Notes: generated by a model not told the origin, from the sequence alone. Shown: positions 52,612 to 61,984, numbered from the stretch's first letter. The stretch is DNA of 64,000 nucleotides from Candidatus Binatia bacterium (GCA_029243485.1 JAQWRY010000062.1:1-64000); one strand, 5' to 3'. Numbers and translations: made by a program.

Positions 52612-54375
52612 TCAGAAAAACGCGCGCCCGCGACGGTCGACGGCGCCCTGGACCAGGGACGCGACACGACTGCGCGTGCGCTCGGTGAGCCGGGTCACCT
52701 GCACGCCGTCGCCTGCGGCCTGGGGGCCGAGTTCCGCGAAATCAGCCATAGGCGTACCGAACTCGATCCGCCATCGACTCGGCAGAGGCAGCAGGCCTCC
52801 CAGACCGAGCCACGGGAACGTCGGCGTGACCGGCACGACCGGCATCCCAATCTTCCGGGCCACCCAATCGAGCCTTCCAAGGACCGGATGCGTCTCTTCC
52901 GCGCCTACGATCGCCACCGGCACGACCGGTGCGCCCGAACGCAACGCGGCGCGCACGAAGCCGCCATCTCCGAAGGAGTCGAGTTCGTACCGACGCCGGA
53001 ACGGCCGACCGAGGCCCCCTCCGCCCTCCGGAAAATACGCGACGACTGCATCGCGCGCGAGCAGCGACTCCCCGTTCTCATCCGATGCCCGCACGCCCCC
53101 GCAGCGAGCCATCACGTCCCCAAGAACCGGCAGATCGTACACCCCCTGGTCGAGCAACGGCCGCACCGAGCGGCGTGCGCCGTGGTCCTCTGCCACGGCG
53201 AAGCGCAGCATCGCGCCATCATAGGCAAAAAGGGTTCCGGAATAGTTCGCGACCAGGATCACGGGCCCGTTCGTCGGGACGTTCTCGAGACCGGCCGTCT
53301 CGACCCGCCACCAACTCCGGTACAGGAAGCGGAGCAACGGGCGCAGGGCGTGGTCAAAGTTGGCGTCGTAGCCGAAGTCGTCGAGATCGCCGCTGTCCCT
53401 CGACCCGAGCTCCTCGAGCGCACTCGCAACCGACCCCTGCTCCAGCGTCCGACCAAGTCGCGCGTACACGTCCAGGAGGCTCTCGGCCGCGCGCACCACG
53501 GGGCCCTCGTCCTCCACGGCCCCCTGCTCATCCGCACCGGTCTCGCGCGCAACGTCGTTCAGCATCTCCTCGAGCGAGTCGAGACGGCTGCGGAACTCCG
53601 CCGGGCGCACTGACGACCGCGCGCCCCCCGGGCTCTTCTTGGCGGAACTCGCGGATGCAGCCTTCGCGCCCCCGCAGGGCCTCCGTCCCGCCTCGGGTTT
53701 CGGTGACGACTCCCGCTTCCTCGCACGCTTCGGTCTCGCGCCCAACTCCGTCACCGCGTTCTTCGCACCGGGTGAGGACGTCGGCTTCGGCGCGGGCTTG
53801 GGCTTCGGCGCGGGCTTGGGCTTCGGCGCGGGCTTCGGCCTCCGCTTCGGCGCAGACTTCGGCTTCGGCGCGGGCTTCAGCTTCGGCGCGGGCTTCAGCT
53901 TCGGCGCGGGCTTCGGCTTCGGCGCGGGCTTCGGCTTCGGCGCGGGCTTGGACCTCCGCTTCGGCGCGGGCTTCGGCTTCGGCTTCCGCTTCGGCGCGGG
54001 CTTCGGCTTCGGCTTCGGCGCAGACTTCAGCTTCGGCGGGGGCTTCGACCTCCGCTTCGGCGCAGACTTGGCCCCGGGCTTCGGCTTCGGCGCGGGCTTC
54101 AGCTTGGACGCAGACTTCAGCGTCGGCACGACCTTCGATCTCGGTATAGGCTTCGGCTTCAGCGCGGACTTCGACCTGGCTGCACGCTTCGGTGCAGGCG
54201 CGGGCTTCGATCTCGATCCAGGCTTCGGCTTCGGCTTCGGCGCAGACTTCGACGCAGACCGCCGTTTCGTTACGCGCTTCGCGGTCGGCTCCGCCACCGC
54301 GGCGACGTCCGTCTTGCCCCCGGACGCGGCCTTCTTCCCCCGATTCCGCCCCGCCTCTTTTCCCGTCGCCGCCAT
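52612..54375 (-). CDS. PlsC-like acyltransferase homologue with Lys/Pro repeat region and missing catalytic His
   Basis: A protein of 587 residues in three parts. Residues about 42-198 are a low-complexity repeat of Lys, Pro, Ala and Ser ([12 protein letters not shown]) that would be a highly basic, disordered arm. A linker with a helical segment ([16 protein letters not shown]) follows. Residues about 340-587 are a lysophospholipid-acyltransferase-like domain: [17 protein letters not shown]378[12 protein letters not shown], then DNGESLL-like loop, [30 protein letters not shown]. The expected NHSG catalytic His is Tyr378, with one extra residue before the Asp. Catalysis by the usual HxxxxD mechanism is therefore doubtful. 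ATG 54375 is chosen; TTG 54405 overlaps the upstream stop. Confidence 0.8.
   Translation of the reverse strand: MAATGKEAGRNRGKKAASGGKTDVAAVAEPTAKRVTKRRSASKSAPKPKPKPGSRSKPAPAPKRAARSKSALKPKPIPRSKVVPTLKSASKLKPAPKPKPGAKSAPKRRSKPPPKLKSAPKPKPKPAPKRKPKPKPAPKRRSKPAPKPKPAPKPKPAPKLKPAPKLKPAPKPKSAPKRRPKPAPKPKPAPKPKPAPKPTSSPGAKNAVTELGARPKRARKRESSPKPEAGRRPCGGAKAASASSAKKSPGGARSSVRPAEFRSRLDSLEEMLNDVARETGADEQGAVEDEGPVVRAAESLLDVYARLGRTLEQGSVASALEELGSRDSGDLDDFGYDANFDHALRPLLRFLYRSWWRVETAGLENVPTNGPVILVANYSGTLFAYDGAMLRFAVAEDHGARRSVRPLLDQGVYDLPVLGDVMARCGGVRASDENGESLLARDAVVAYFPEGGGGLGRPFRRRYELDSFGDGGFVRAALRSGAPVVPVAIVGAEETHPVLGRLDWVARKIGMPVVPVTPTFPWLGLGGLLPLPSRWRIEFGTPMADFAELGPQAAGDGVQVTRLTERTRSRVASLVQGAVDRRGRAFF
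53782..54250. repeat. Degenerate tandem repeat (12-bp unit) encoding the Lys/Pro arm
   Basis: A unit close to GGCTTCGGCGCG recurs, with variants, across about 470 bp, in phase with codons on the minus strand (CGC GCC GAA GCC type). The repeats arose by slippage and keep the reading frame. The opposite strand is also free of stops here, which gives a spurious Gly/Phe-rich frame. Confidence 0.85.
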
Positions 54376-54401
54376 TGAGGCTTCCGCTCCCCCTCTCGCG
54401 C

Positions 54402-55487
54402 TCAATCGAGGAGCGCGCGCGCGACCGCTTCCAACGCAGGCGCCTCGGGAGCGTAGCGAACCGCAAGGCTCTGCGCGCGCTCACTATGGAATCGCAGGGG
54501 ATGCTCGACGACGAAGCCGGCGCCACCGTGGATGTGATGCCCGCCCACACACAACTCGCGAAAGGACCGCCCCACATAGGCAAGAGCACTCTCGACCTCG
54601 TGCCCTTCAAGCTTACCAGCATCGACCCGCGTGATCGCCCGCCACGCCAGATGGCGCGACGCGGATAGTCGGATCGACATGTCGGCGAGCTGATGACGGA
54701 CCGCCTGAAACAACGCGATCTTCTGCCCGAACTGCTCACGCTCCTTGGCGTAGTCGACCGTCGCGTCGAGCACGGCTTCCATCCCGCCGACCATCTCCGC
54801 GAGCGCCAACGCCTCCTGCGTGCGCTGCACCCGCAAGAACAGCGCGGCTCCACCCCCGAGCGCCTCGCGTACTGTAGCGCCGTCGTAGTCGACGTGCGCC
54901 TGGCGATCTCCGCCGAACGTCTTCAACTCCTGGAGGCGCACGTGACCGGCTCCCGCGTCGACAAGGACAAGGGCGGCTCCGTCGGGCCCCTGCCCCGCGA
55001 CCAGGTGAAACTCCGCGGCCTTTGCATCCGGGACGTACGCCTTCGCGCCCCGCACGACGTCTCCGGTCGGCGTGGACTCGATCTTCGTCTCAAACGACTC
55101 CGGACGGCGAGCCCCCTCTTCGTCGAACGCGATCGCCAGCCTCTTGCGGCCCGCGAGAAGCTCCGGCAGAACCGCGCTCCCCGGGGCGACGGACGCGAGC
55201 ACCACGACGCCGCGGATGACGCCCAGAACAGATCGCGGCACGAGCCCGCGGGCGCACTCCGCCACCAGCAGCGCGACATCGGTGAGCGAAGCCCCGCTCC
55301 CCCCCGCGGAGACGGGCGCTCCGAGCCCCAGCCATCCGAGCGCGGCGACCGCGGCGCGCAAGGCCGGATCCGCACCGTCAGCCGTCGTCTCCCACGTCTG
55401 CAATCGATCCGGGGTGACTTCGCGTGCGCAGAAATCGCGCACGGCGAAGCGAAGCTCTTCCTGCTCGGGTGTCGCAGTCGGCCGCAT
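54402..55487 (-). CDS. Acyl-CoA dehydrogenase, probable small/non-catalytic-type subunit
   Basis: A protein of 361 residues with an ACAD fold: [44 protein letters not shown], and the helical C-terminal part [37 protein letters not shown]. The final segment [21 protein letters not shown] is typical of the partner subunits in heterotetrameric ACADs that act on steroid or other bulky acyl-CoA. The gene is 3 bp after a second ACAD gene, which supports an alpha2-beta2 enzyme. The substrate is unknown. Confidence 0.85.
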   Translation of the reverse strand: MRPTATPEQEELRFAVRDFCAREVTPDRLQTWETTADGADPALRAAVAALGWLGLGAPVSAGGSGASLTDVALLVAECARGLVPRSVLGVIRGVVVLASVAPGSAVLPELLAGRKRLAIAFDEEGARRPESFETKIESTPTGDVVRGAKAYVPDAKAAEFHLVAGQGPDGAALVLVDAGAGHVRLQELKTFGGDRQAHVDYDGATVREALGGGAALFLRVQRTQEALALAEMVGGMEAVLDATVDYAKEREQFGQKIALFQAVRHQLADMSIRLSASRHLAWRAITRVDAGKLEGHEVESALAYVGRSFRELCVGGHHIHGGAGFVVEHPLRFHSERAQSLAVRYAPEAPALEAVARALLD

Positions 55488-55490
55488 GAT

Positions 55491-56663
55491 CTACTTCCGC
55501 GGCAGCCCGAGGCCCATGAATCCGATTATGTCGCGCTGGACCTCGTTGGTCCCACCGCCAAACGCAAGCATCGGAGATAGCCGATAGAGCCACTGCATCC
55601 GGCCGCCCGCGAGCGCGCGTTCGTCATCTGCATGGAGCTGTCCATTCAAACCGAGGATCTCACACCCCTCGTCAGCGATGCGCTGGCTCAGCTCCGACAC
55701 CTGGATCTTCGCCATCGAAGATTCCGCCGCCGGAACCCCGCCCTGATCCTGTGCCCATGCGGTCTGGAGCCCCAACATGCCCGCCGCATCGATCTCGACC
55801 TGCAGCCGCGCGAGTCGCTCTCGTACCCACGGAACTTCACGGAGCGGACGACCATCGACCACACGCGTGCGGACCTCGTCGACGAGCGCTCGAAAATGAC
55901 AGCGGGCCATCCCGATCGAACCGATCGAGAGGCGCTCGAAATTGAGCGCCATCGCCGCGTAGTAGAACCCCATGCCCCGCTCGCCGATGAGGTAGCTGCG
56001 GGGCACGCGGACGTCGTCGAAGAAGACGGCGTTCGTCCGAAGCCCCGGCCATACCCAGATTGGCTGGACGCTCACTCCGGGGGCATCCATGGGCACGATC
56101 ATCATCGAGATGCCCTTGTGTTTGCGCGCGTCGGGCTCCGTGCGGACGGCGAGCCAGTTGTGGGTGGCGTGGTGCGCCATCGTGTTCCACATCTTGGCCC
56201 CGCTCACGACCCATTCGTCCCCGTCGAGGACGGCCTGCGTGCGAAGCGACGCAAGGTCGGTGCCCGCCTCGGCCTCGGAGTAGCCGAGAGCAAACTCGAT
56301 CTCGCCGTCCTGGATCCTCGGCAGCCAGTCCTGCTTCTGGTCCTCGTTCCCGATCCTCATGATCGTCGGCGCGACCGACGTGACCGTGAGGGGCAGCATC
56401 GGAGCCCCGGCGGACTCGATCTCGTCGATGAAGATCCACTGCTCGATCGCGGACTTCCCCAGACCACCGTACTCCTGGGGCCATGCGAGCCCCCACCAAC
56501 CGCGCGCCTTGAGTGCCTCGAGAAACGCGAGCGCGAGCGGGCCACGGCCTTCGTTGCCCCGGGCTCTCGTCTCGTCGGCCAGCGCGTCGTCGACGTGTGC
56601 CGAGATGAACCCCCGCACCTCTTCCCGCCACGCACGCTCGCGAGGACTGAGCTCGTAGTCCAT
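55491..56663 (-). CDS. Acyl-CoA dehydrogenase, partner subunit
   Basis: A protein of 390 residues from ATG 56663. Motifs: MDYELSPRERAWREEVRGFI, LAWPQEYGGLGKS, FALGYSEAEAGTDLASL, VVSGAKMWNTMAHHATHNWLAVRT, TNAVFFDDVRVPRSYLIGERGMGF and FGGGTNEVQRDIIGFMGLGLPRK. It forms a tight pair with the next gene, as in heteromeric FadE enzymes of steroid-like degradation. It is divergent from the ArsA-like pair with 74 bp between. Confidence 0.88.
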   Translation of the reverse strand: MDYELSPRERAWREEVRGFISAHVDDALADETRARGNEGRGPLALAFLEALKARGWWGLAWPQEYGGLGKSAIEQWIFIDEIESAGAPMLPLTVTSVAPTIMRIGNEDQKQDWLPRIQDGEIEFALGYSEAEAGTDLASLRTQAVLDGDEWVVSGAKMWNTMAHHATHNWLAVRTEPDARKHKGISMMIVPMDAPGVSVQPIWVWPGLRTNAVFFDDVRVPRSYLIGERGMGFYYAAMALNFERLSIGSIGMARCHFRALVDEVRTRVVDGRPLREVPWVRERLARLQVEIDAAGMLGLQTAWAQDQGGVPAAESSMAKIQVSELSQRIADEGCEILGLNGQLHADDERALAGGRMQWLYRLSPMLAFGGGTNEVQRDIIGFMGLGLPRK

Positions 56664-56737
56664 AGAGACAGAGACTGTCACGCACGGACCGGATCGGCAA
56701 TTGACGCTCAAGTGGGGCTGGGGTACCGAACCCCTCC

Positions 56738-57655
56738 ATGTCCGGCGCACGTCTCGCGATCATCACCGGGAAGGGGGGCGTCGGTAAAACGACCGTCGCC
56801 GCCGCCCTCGGCCGCGCCGCAGCCCAGGAGGGACGCAAGGTTCTGGTGATCGAGATCGCGACCCCCGGACGCCTCGCCAGCGTGCTCGACGTCGACGAGC
56901 TCGCGACGGAGCCGACCGAAGTCCACCCCAACCTCTACGCGGTCGGCCTGGACGAGGCCCGGTCGCTGGAACATCTCGTCGACGGCCTTCTGCCGCTTCG
57001 CTTTCTGTCCCGCCAGTTGCTCTCCAGCGAGACGTTCCGGATCGTGGCAGCAGCGGTTCCGGGCATCCTCGAGATCGCCCTCCTCGCACAAATCGAGGAA
57101 TGGATGAACGCGTCGAGCTTGCGCCGAGGCGGCTACGACCTCGTAATCCTCGACGCCCCGGCCAGCGGTCACTCCGTCCCCCTGCTCGCCTCCCCCCGCA
57201 CCCTCTCCGGACTCGCGGCGATCGGGCCCCTCGCAGACACCGTCCGACGGATCTCCCGCTGCCTGGAAGACCCGCAGCGCACCATGGCCTTCGTCGTCGC
57301 GATCCCCGAGGAGTGGGCCGTCGCCGAGGCCATCGAACTCGTTGCTTCTCTGCGCGACGACCTGAAGGTGCCCGTCGCCCGTCCGCTGCTCAACGCCGCG
57401 TTCCCCAGGCGGTTCTCCAAGAAGGACGAGAAGCTGCTCGACGAGGCGGAACAGAACGGCACGATCGACCCCGAATTGCTGATCGCCGGCCGCTACTTCC
57501 TCCAGCGACGAAAGGCGGCCCAAAAGCAGGGGAAGTCCCTCAAGAAGGGCACGGGACTCGGCCCCGTCGAGCTACCGTTCGTGTTCTCGCCGACGATGGC
57601 GTGGGAGGATCTCGACCCGGTGGCCGACGCCCTCCGAGCGGGACTGGCCACATGA
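56738..57655 (+). CDS. ArsA/Get3-family ATPase, first of a pair (BagA/B-like)
   Basis: A protein of 305 residues. The deviant P-loop GKGGVGKT (11-18) has the signature Lys12 of SIMIBI ATPases. VIEIATPGRLASVLDV matches switch I, except that the usual DPA is ATP. ILDAPASGHSVPLLASP corresponds to the switch II region (DTPPAGH in relatives). No cysteines for arsenite binding are present and no arsenic genes are nearby, so arsenite export is unlikely. Tandem ArsA-like pairs of this size are known from actinobacteria (Rv3679/Rv3680). Its stop overlaps the start of the second gene. Confidence 0.85.
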   Translation: MSGARLAIITGKGGVGKTTVAAALGRAAAQEGRKVLVIEIATPGRLASVLDVDELATEPTEVHPNLYAVGLDEARSLEHLVDGLLPLRFLSRQLLSSETFRIVAAAVPGILEIALLAQIEEWMNASSLRRGGYDLVILDAPASGHSVPLLASPRTLSGLAAIGPLADTVRRISRCLEDPQRTMAFVVAIPEEWAVAEAIELVASLRDDLKVPVARPLLNAAFPRRFSKKDEKLLDEAEQNGTIDPELLIAGRYFLQRRKAAQKQGKSLKKGTGLGPVELPFVFSPTMAWEDLDPVADALRAGLAT

Positions 57656-58818
57656 TCGAACGCGTTCTCGAAGGCGCTCGCGTGGTCGTCTGCCTCGGCC
57701 CCGGCGGCGTGGGAAAGACGACGACCGCCGCCGCACTCGCGGTCGCCGGGGCGCAACGGGGCCGCAAGGTAGCCGTGCTCACGGTCGACCCGGCCGCACG
57801 CTTGAAGGATGCTCTCGAGCTCCCCGAAGAGCCCGGCAAGTTCCACCGTATTCCACTGCCCGACGGCACCCCCGGGACCCTGGACGCCATCCTTCTCGAC
57901 TCCAAGAGCCTGTTCGACGAACTCGTGACGCGACTAGCTCCCAACTTCACCGTGGCGGACAGGGTGCTCGAGAACCCCGTCTATCGGAACGTGGCCGGCG
58001 CGTTCGCCGGCTCCGACGCCTACATGGCGTTGGAACAATTGCTGGACATCGTCGACAACCCGGCGTTCGATCTGATCGTCGTCGACACGCCGCCCGCGAG
58101 CCATGCCCTCGAACTGTTCGACGCTCCCGAGCGCATTCTCGCGCTGCTCAACTCGCGTGCGCTCGAGTATCTGAGCGAGCCCATCCGGATTCTGGGCGGC
58201 GCCACATCGCGGTTCACGCGCGGCATTCTGTCCGCCGTACTCGACGGGCTCGAACGCATGACCGGCCTCAGTCTGCTCGGCGACATCTCTTCGCTCGCGA
58301 CCGACTTTGCGGGCGTTGCGCCCGCGTTCCGGCGACGCGCCGAGTCGATTCACGACCTCATGCGAAAAGACGACACCCGCTACGTGCTCCTCGCCTCCCC
58401 GGACCCGCACGCGGCGCGTGACACGGTTCAGTTCGCCGCCGACATCGACGAATTCGGAATCGCTCTCGAAGCAGTCGTCGTGAATCGGGTCCTGCGAGTC
58501 TCGACCGACGAGCTTCCAGTCCCGGCGAGCGAGCCGGTGGCCGTACCCTCGGGGGAGGGCTGGTCCGCCACCCTCGCGCGCAACCTCGTCACGTGTGCCC
58601 GCGAACTCGAGGTCCTTCAGGACTCACAACGCGCCGTGATCGATGCACTCCGGATCGGGCTCGCGGAAATCCGTGGATCCGGCGAGGAGGAGCCTGCGAC
58701 CGAGCCCATCTGGCTCGAACTCCCGGCTCTCTCGCCCGCCCCGACGACCCTCGCGCAGATCGAGCGGCTCGCCCGCGGCTTCGCGTCGCCCCCCGACCTC
58801 GCGATGGAGTGGGGCTAG
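57652..58818 (+). CDS. ArsA/Get3-family ATPase, second of a pair (BagA/B-like)
   Basis: A protein of 388 residues. The P-loop is GPGGVGKTT (16-24), where the signature Lys of the deviant Walker A is Pro17, so cross-subunit hydrolysis may depend on the partner. VLTVDPAARLKDALEL is a canonical switch I and LIVVDTPPASHALELFDAPERIL switch II. The start ATG overlaps the previous TGA (ATGA), so both proteins are made in matched amounts and probably form a heterodimer. Its stop overlaps that of the convergent phasin-like gene. Confidence 0.88.
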   Translation: MIERVLEGARVVVCLGPGGVGKTTTAAALAVAGAQRGRKVAVLTVDPAARLKDALELPEEPGKFHRIPLPDGTPGTLDAILLDSKSLFDELVTRLAPNFTVADRVLENPVYRNVAGAFAGSDAYMALEQLLDIVDNPAFDLIVVDTPPASHALELFDAPERILALLNSRALEYLSEPIRILGGATSRFTRGILSAVLDGLERMTGLSLLGDISSLATDFAGVAPAFRRRAESIHDLMRKDDTRYVLLASPDPHAARDTVQFAADIDEFGIALEAVVVNRVLRVSTDELPVPASEPVAVPSGEGWSATLARNLVTCARELEVLQDSQRAVIDALRIGLAEIRGSGEEEPATEPIWLELPALSPAPTTLAQIERLARGFASPPDLAMEWG

Positions 58819-59186
58819 GACCTCGGCTTTTCGCTCTTCTTGGCGGCCTTCGGAGCCCGCCGCGGTGCAGGACGCTTCTTCGGCTCGCGCTCCGCGAGGA
58901 GCCGATCGAGCTTGATGTTGATGTTCACCAGGCTGCCCTGGAGGGCCTCCACCTTGGCCATCAGCTTCTCGTGGTCACTGCGCGTCGTGACGTTCAGGGC
59001 GCCCAAAACCCGCTCGAGGTTCTTGTCGACCTGGCCCTTCGTTTCGGCGGCGCGCTTCAAAGCGCCGGCCACCGCCTCGGTGACGCGGGGGTTCTGCAAG
59101 ACCTCTCCCGCGACCTGGGAGACCTTCTCCTCGCCCTGTTCCACCAACCACTGCCAGACATTGTCCGGATTCGCTCGGTTCGCCAT
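58815..59186 (-). CDS. Phasin-like coiled-coil protein
   Basis: A protein of 123 residues. It starts MANRANPDNVWQWLVEQGEEKVSQVAGEVLQNP, then heptad-like helices (VTEAVAGALKRAAETKGQVDKNLERVLGALNV; LMAKVEALQGSLVNINIKLDRLLAE). It ends in a Lys/Pro/Ala tail (KKRPAPRRAPKAAKK). This is the layout of phasins and of PhaF/PhaM-like granule proteins that bind DNA through a basic tail. No PHA synthase is in the window, so the role is tentative. Its last bases overlap the end of the ArsA-like gene. Confidence 0.65.
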   Translation of the reverse strand: MANRANPDNVWQWLVEQGEEKVSQVAGEVLQNPRVTEAVAGALKRAAETKGQVDKNLERVLGALNVTTRSDHEKLMAKVEALQGSLVNINIKLDRLLAEREPKKRPAPRRAPKAAKKSEKPRS

Positions 59187-59258
59187 CTCGTCATCCGCCC
59201 CCAAGCGCTCGATCCGAGCGCGCCCTTCCACTACAGTTTGCCCAGCGAGGCGGTCAAG

Positions 59259-59525
59259 GTGCAGACACTGGCGAGCATCCTCGGAACGGTGAGCGGACTC
59301 CGCTTCGTCGCATCCGATCTGGAACCCGACGTGACCATTGCCACGTCCCTGGCGATGCACATCACCTACGCCATCATCTGCCGCATCTTCGCCGCCCAGC
59401 GCGATCGACCGCCCACCCCATGGCTGGCCGCCGGATTCTTTACAGGCGTCTTCGCCGTCGCCGCCCTGATCATGCTCGGCGATCGCGAGCCCGCAACCGA
59501 CGAACCCGGCTCTGAGCGCCCGTAG
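59259..59525 (+). CDS. Small membrane protein, unknown
   Basis: An 88-residue frame with GTG 59259 behind a GAGG 8 bases upstream. It has a first amphipathic segment (VQTLASILGTVSGLRFVASDL), a hydrophobic helix around TIATSLAMHITYAIICRIF and a second around WLAAGFFTGVFAVAALIML, then an acidic tail. No family recognised. Divergent from the phasin-like gene with 72 bp between, so both could share a control region. It could also be a non-coding frame; the two clean membrane helices support it. Confidence 0.5.
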   Translation: MQTLASILGTVSGLRFVASDLEPDVTIATSLAMHITYAIICRIFAAQRDRPPTPWLAAGFFTGVFAVAALIMLGDREPATDEPGSERP

Positions 59526-60242
59526 CTAGTCTGCGAAGTTCCGATCCACGAAGTAGTAGCTGAACAGGTTGAACATTTCGTTCTCGGTGCTCTCGCCACC
59601 AGTGATCGGACAGGCATCGCAGAGTCCGTCACCGGCACCCGGGCTGGCGTCGCACGCCGCATGATCGTCCACACCGGCGCACGCGGCGCCGACGACTCGG
59701 GCCGCGCACGCAACCAGGTCACACGTTCCGCCGAACTGGTCGCCCGCAGTTTCGCGCAGCCGCATGTAGCGGGTCACCTCGTGGGCGTTCGGCGTACCGT
59801 CGGCGTTCATGCCGTTGTTGTAGGTTCCGCAATACGTCAGCGTCCGGTCCCCCGGGTCGGGCGAGTCAAACTCCAGCGCCAGCTCCTACTTCTGCACCAG
59901 CGGATCGTTCAAGAGGAAATTCTCATAGAGCAGCGTGCAATCCGGCCCCGTGATCGTCGTGTGCTTCCCGCGCTTGTGCGTGTCTGTCTGGAACTCGAAC
60001 AACCGCGTCCCCGGCGGAAGGACGTGCTCGCTGCAGTACGTCTCCTCGGAGAACGGCGGCGTATTCGGGCGAAAAATGGACGAGAAGTCGGTGATCGGAA
60101 CGACGAGGAACTGAGGATCCTCCGTGTAGTAGTAGTTGACCTTCGCGTGCATGACGGCGTCGGCCGTCGTCAGGTTGAATGCGTGGCTGTTCCAGTAGAT
60201 GACGCCGCGGACCGGAAGCTCCGCGTAGACGCCGTCCGCGAA
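59526..60242 (-). pseudogene. Copper type II ascorbate-dependent monooxygenase-like, C-terminal part with internal amber stop
   Basis: The frame reads SLFADGVYAELPVRGVIYWNSHAF and continues with NYYYTEDPQFLVVPI, DTHKRGKHTTITGPD, the C-terminal cupredoxin-like part. A TAG at 59886-59888 interrupts it after NDPLVQK. The same frame then goes on with LEFDSPDPGDRTLTYCGTYNNG and ends GGESTENEMFNLFSYYFV, with the Met copper ligand region. The first His of the usual HTH copper motif is Asp. The N-terminal domain is gone: homology stops at about 60243, where a carboxylesterase fragment begins on the other strand. Family assignment is moderately sure; its broken state is clear. Confidence 0.6.
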
Positions 60243-60244
60243 GA

Positions 60245-60700
60245 GCGACCGCCGACGAGTTGCTGCAGGTCCAGATCAAGGCCGGTGCAGCCGCGCAGGC
60301 GGGCCTCGGCGCCACGCTCTTCGGCAACGGCGGAGCCGGACTTCGCCCCGTGATCGACGAACACACCGTGACGAGAAGCGCGGCCGAGGCGGTGGCCGTT
60401 CACGCCGAGAAACCCCACGACGTCATCGCCGCGTTCTGCGCGACTCACCCCGACGAGAGCAACCGTCGCCGCATGGTGCACATGCAGGGCGGCACCATGT
60501 TCAGCACTCCGAGCCTTCGCGTCGTCGACGCTCAGGTTCAGACCGTCGGCGGCTCGGTATGGATCTACCTCTTCACCTGGAAGAGCTAGGGCTTCGGCGG
60601 CGCCATGGGCGCGATGCACGCACTCGAGATCCCATTCGTATGGAATCTCGACCTGGCATCCTGGGCCGCGCTGCTCGGCGAGAACCATCCCGCGCGAGTT
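60245..60700 (+). pseudogene. Type B carboxylesterase, C-terminal part with internal amber stop
   Basis: The frame starts without an initiation codon at DELLQVQIKAGAAAQAGL, then has RPVIDEHTVTRSAAEAVA, the second-half segment FSTPSLRVVDAQVQTVGGSVWIYLFTWKS and a TAG at 60587-60589. The same frame continues GFGGAMGAMHALEIPFVWNL, which holds the catalytic-His region (GAxHALEIPFVF in active members). It then loses similarity near 60700, before the convergent luciferase-like gene. The N-terminal half with the nucleophile serine is missing. Confidence 0.65.
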
Positions 60701-60724
60701 GGGGGTTACGTCCCTACCGATCTC

Positions 60725-61981
60725 CTACTTCCGAGCTCCGGACGTCGACGCGACGAGTCGGTTCCCAATCGTGGATTCGTCGGTCTTCTGGCTCATCTTC
60801 TGCATCAGCACCGGGTACGACTCGACGGGCGGAACCTCGTCCATCTCCCTTGCCGGCACGACCTTCTCCATCGCCCGAGCGATCGCCGGGGCCAGGCGTT
60901 CGGCCTTCTCGGCGACCCGCTTCGCGTGGCGCTCCTTGAACGCGGGCTGGATCTGTTCCGAAAAGAGTTCGAGCGACTCGCAAATGTGTGCGTGCTTGTT
61001 CCGCCCACCCTGCTGAATGAAGATCGTCTGATCGACGCCCAACGACTCGAACTTCTCGAGGTGCTCTCGCACCTGATCGACATTCCCGACGCAGCTACTC
61101 GGTTGCCACGCGAACTTCCCGTTCTTCTGGAAGTCGTCCCAGACATTGAACCTACCGGGAACATGCGTACCGGTGACGTAGAAGTGTGAAAGCGCGTAGC
61201 CAAAGAACTTGAAACCCTCGAGGCCGCGCTGCAGTGCTGTCTCGGAATCCTCGTGAAGCATGAAGCCCGCAACCATCGCGATGTTCGGGTTCACGGCCTG
61301 TCCGATCGGCTCGCACTCCTTCTCGAACGTCTCGTAATACTCCTCGATCCAGTACTTCGCTTCTTCGGGCTCCACGAACGCGAACGTCAACGCGCCGACG
61401 CCGAGCTTGGCGGCGAGGCGAATCGTCTCACGATTCGAGCACGCGACCCACAAGGGAGGATGCGGCGTCTGCATCGGTTTCGGGACGACATTGCGATGCG
61501 GCATCTTGAAGAACTTGCCGTCGAAACCCGGATACGGGCTGCTGCTCATCATCCGCGCCGTCTCTCCGACCGCCTCGAGCCACATTTCCCGCTTCTTCAT
61601 CGGGTCGATGCCGAAGCCCTCGAGTTCGCTGCGGGAACTCGATTCACCCGTCCCCCAATCGACGCGACCGCTGCTGACGAGGTCCAGCGTGGCGATACGT
61701 TCCGCAACGCGGGCCGGATGATTGTAGTTTGGGGGCATCAACGTGATGCCGTGGCCGAGGCGGATGTTCTTCGTCCGCTGGCTACATGCAGCCAGGAAGA
61801 CCTCCGGCGCCGAAGAGTGCGAGTACTCTTCGAGAAAGTGATGCTCGACTTCCCACGCATAGTCGATCCCGAGCCGGTCGGCGAGCGCCACCTGATCGAG
61901 TGCTTCTTGGAAGAGGCGGTGCTCGTCGCCATCCTTCCAGGGCCGGGGGATCTGATGCTCGTAGAAGATTCCGAACTGCAT
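60725..61981 (-). CDS. LLM-class flavin-dependent oxidoreductase
   Basis: A protein of 418 residues of the bacterial luciferase-like family. It starts MQFGIFYEHQIPRPW and has AWEVEHHFLEEYSHSSAPEVFLAACSQRTKNIRLGHGI, the PARVAERIATLDLVSSGRVDWGTG block, a substrate lid, PKPMQTPHPPLWVACSN and the C-terminal VGNVDQVREHLEKFESLGVDQTIFIQQGG. It uses reduced flavin (FMN or F420) to oxidise an unknown substrate. It lies 3 bp after the TetR gene, so the regulator and oxidoreductase form one transcript. Confidence 0.92.
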   Translation of the reverse strand: MQFGIFYEHQIPRPWKDGDEHRLFQEALDQVALADRLGIDYAWEVEHHFLEEYSHSSAPEVFLAACSQRTKNIRLGHGITLMPPNYNHPARVAERIATLDLVSSGRVDWGTGESSSRSELEGFGIDPMKKREMWLEAVGETARMMSSSPYPGFDGKFFKMPHRNVVPKPMQTPHPPLWVACSNRETIRLAAKLGVGALTFAFVEPEEAKYWIEEYYETFEKECEPIGQAVNPNIAMVAGFMLHEDSETALQRGLEGFKFFGYALSHFYVTGTHVPGRFNVWDDFQKNGKFAWQPSSCVGNVDQVREHLEKFESLGVDQTIFIQQGGRNKHAHICESLELFSEQIQPAFKERHAKRVAEKAERLAPAIARAMEKVVPAREMDEVPPVESYPVLMQKMSQKTDESTIGNRLVASTSGARK

Positions 61982-61984
61982 GGG

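Noticed and set aside
53639-54634. A 331-residue Gly/Phe-rich frame on the plus strand
   Set aside because: It is the antisense of the codon-phased Lys/Pro repeat of the acyltransferase-like gene; the GFGAG pattern mirrors GCG/GAA codons and has no start signal or family.
59886-60589. Recoding of TAG as a sense codon, since two neighbouring genes contain in-frame TAG
   Set aside because: Intact genes in the window end naturally at TAG (for example 20996 and 23871), and both interrupted genes are also truncated, so decay is the simpler explanation.
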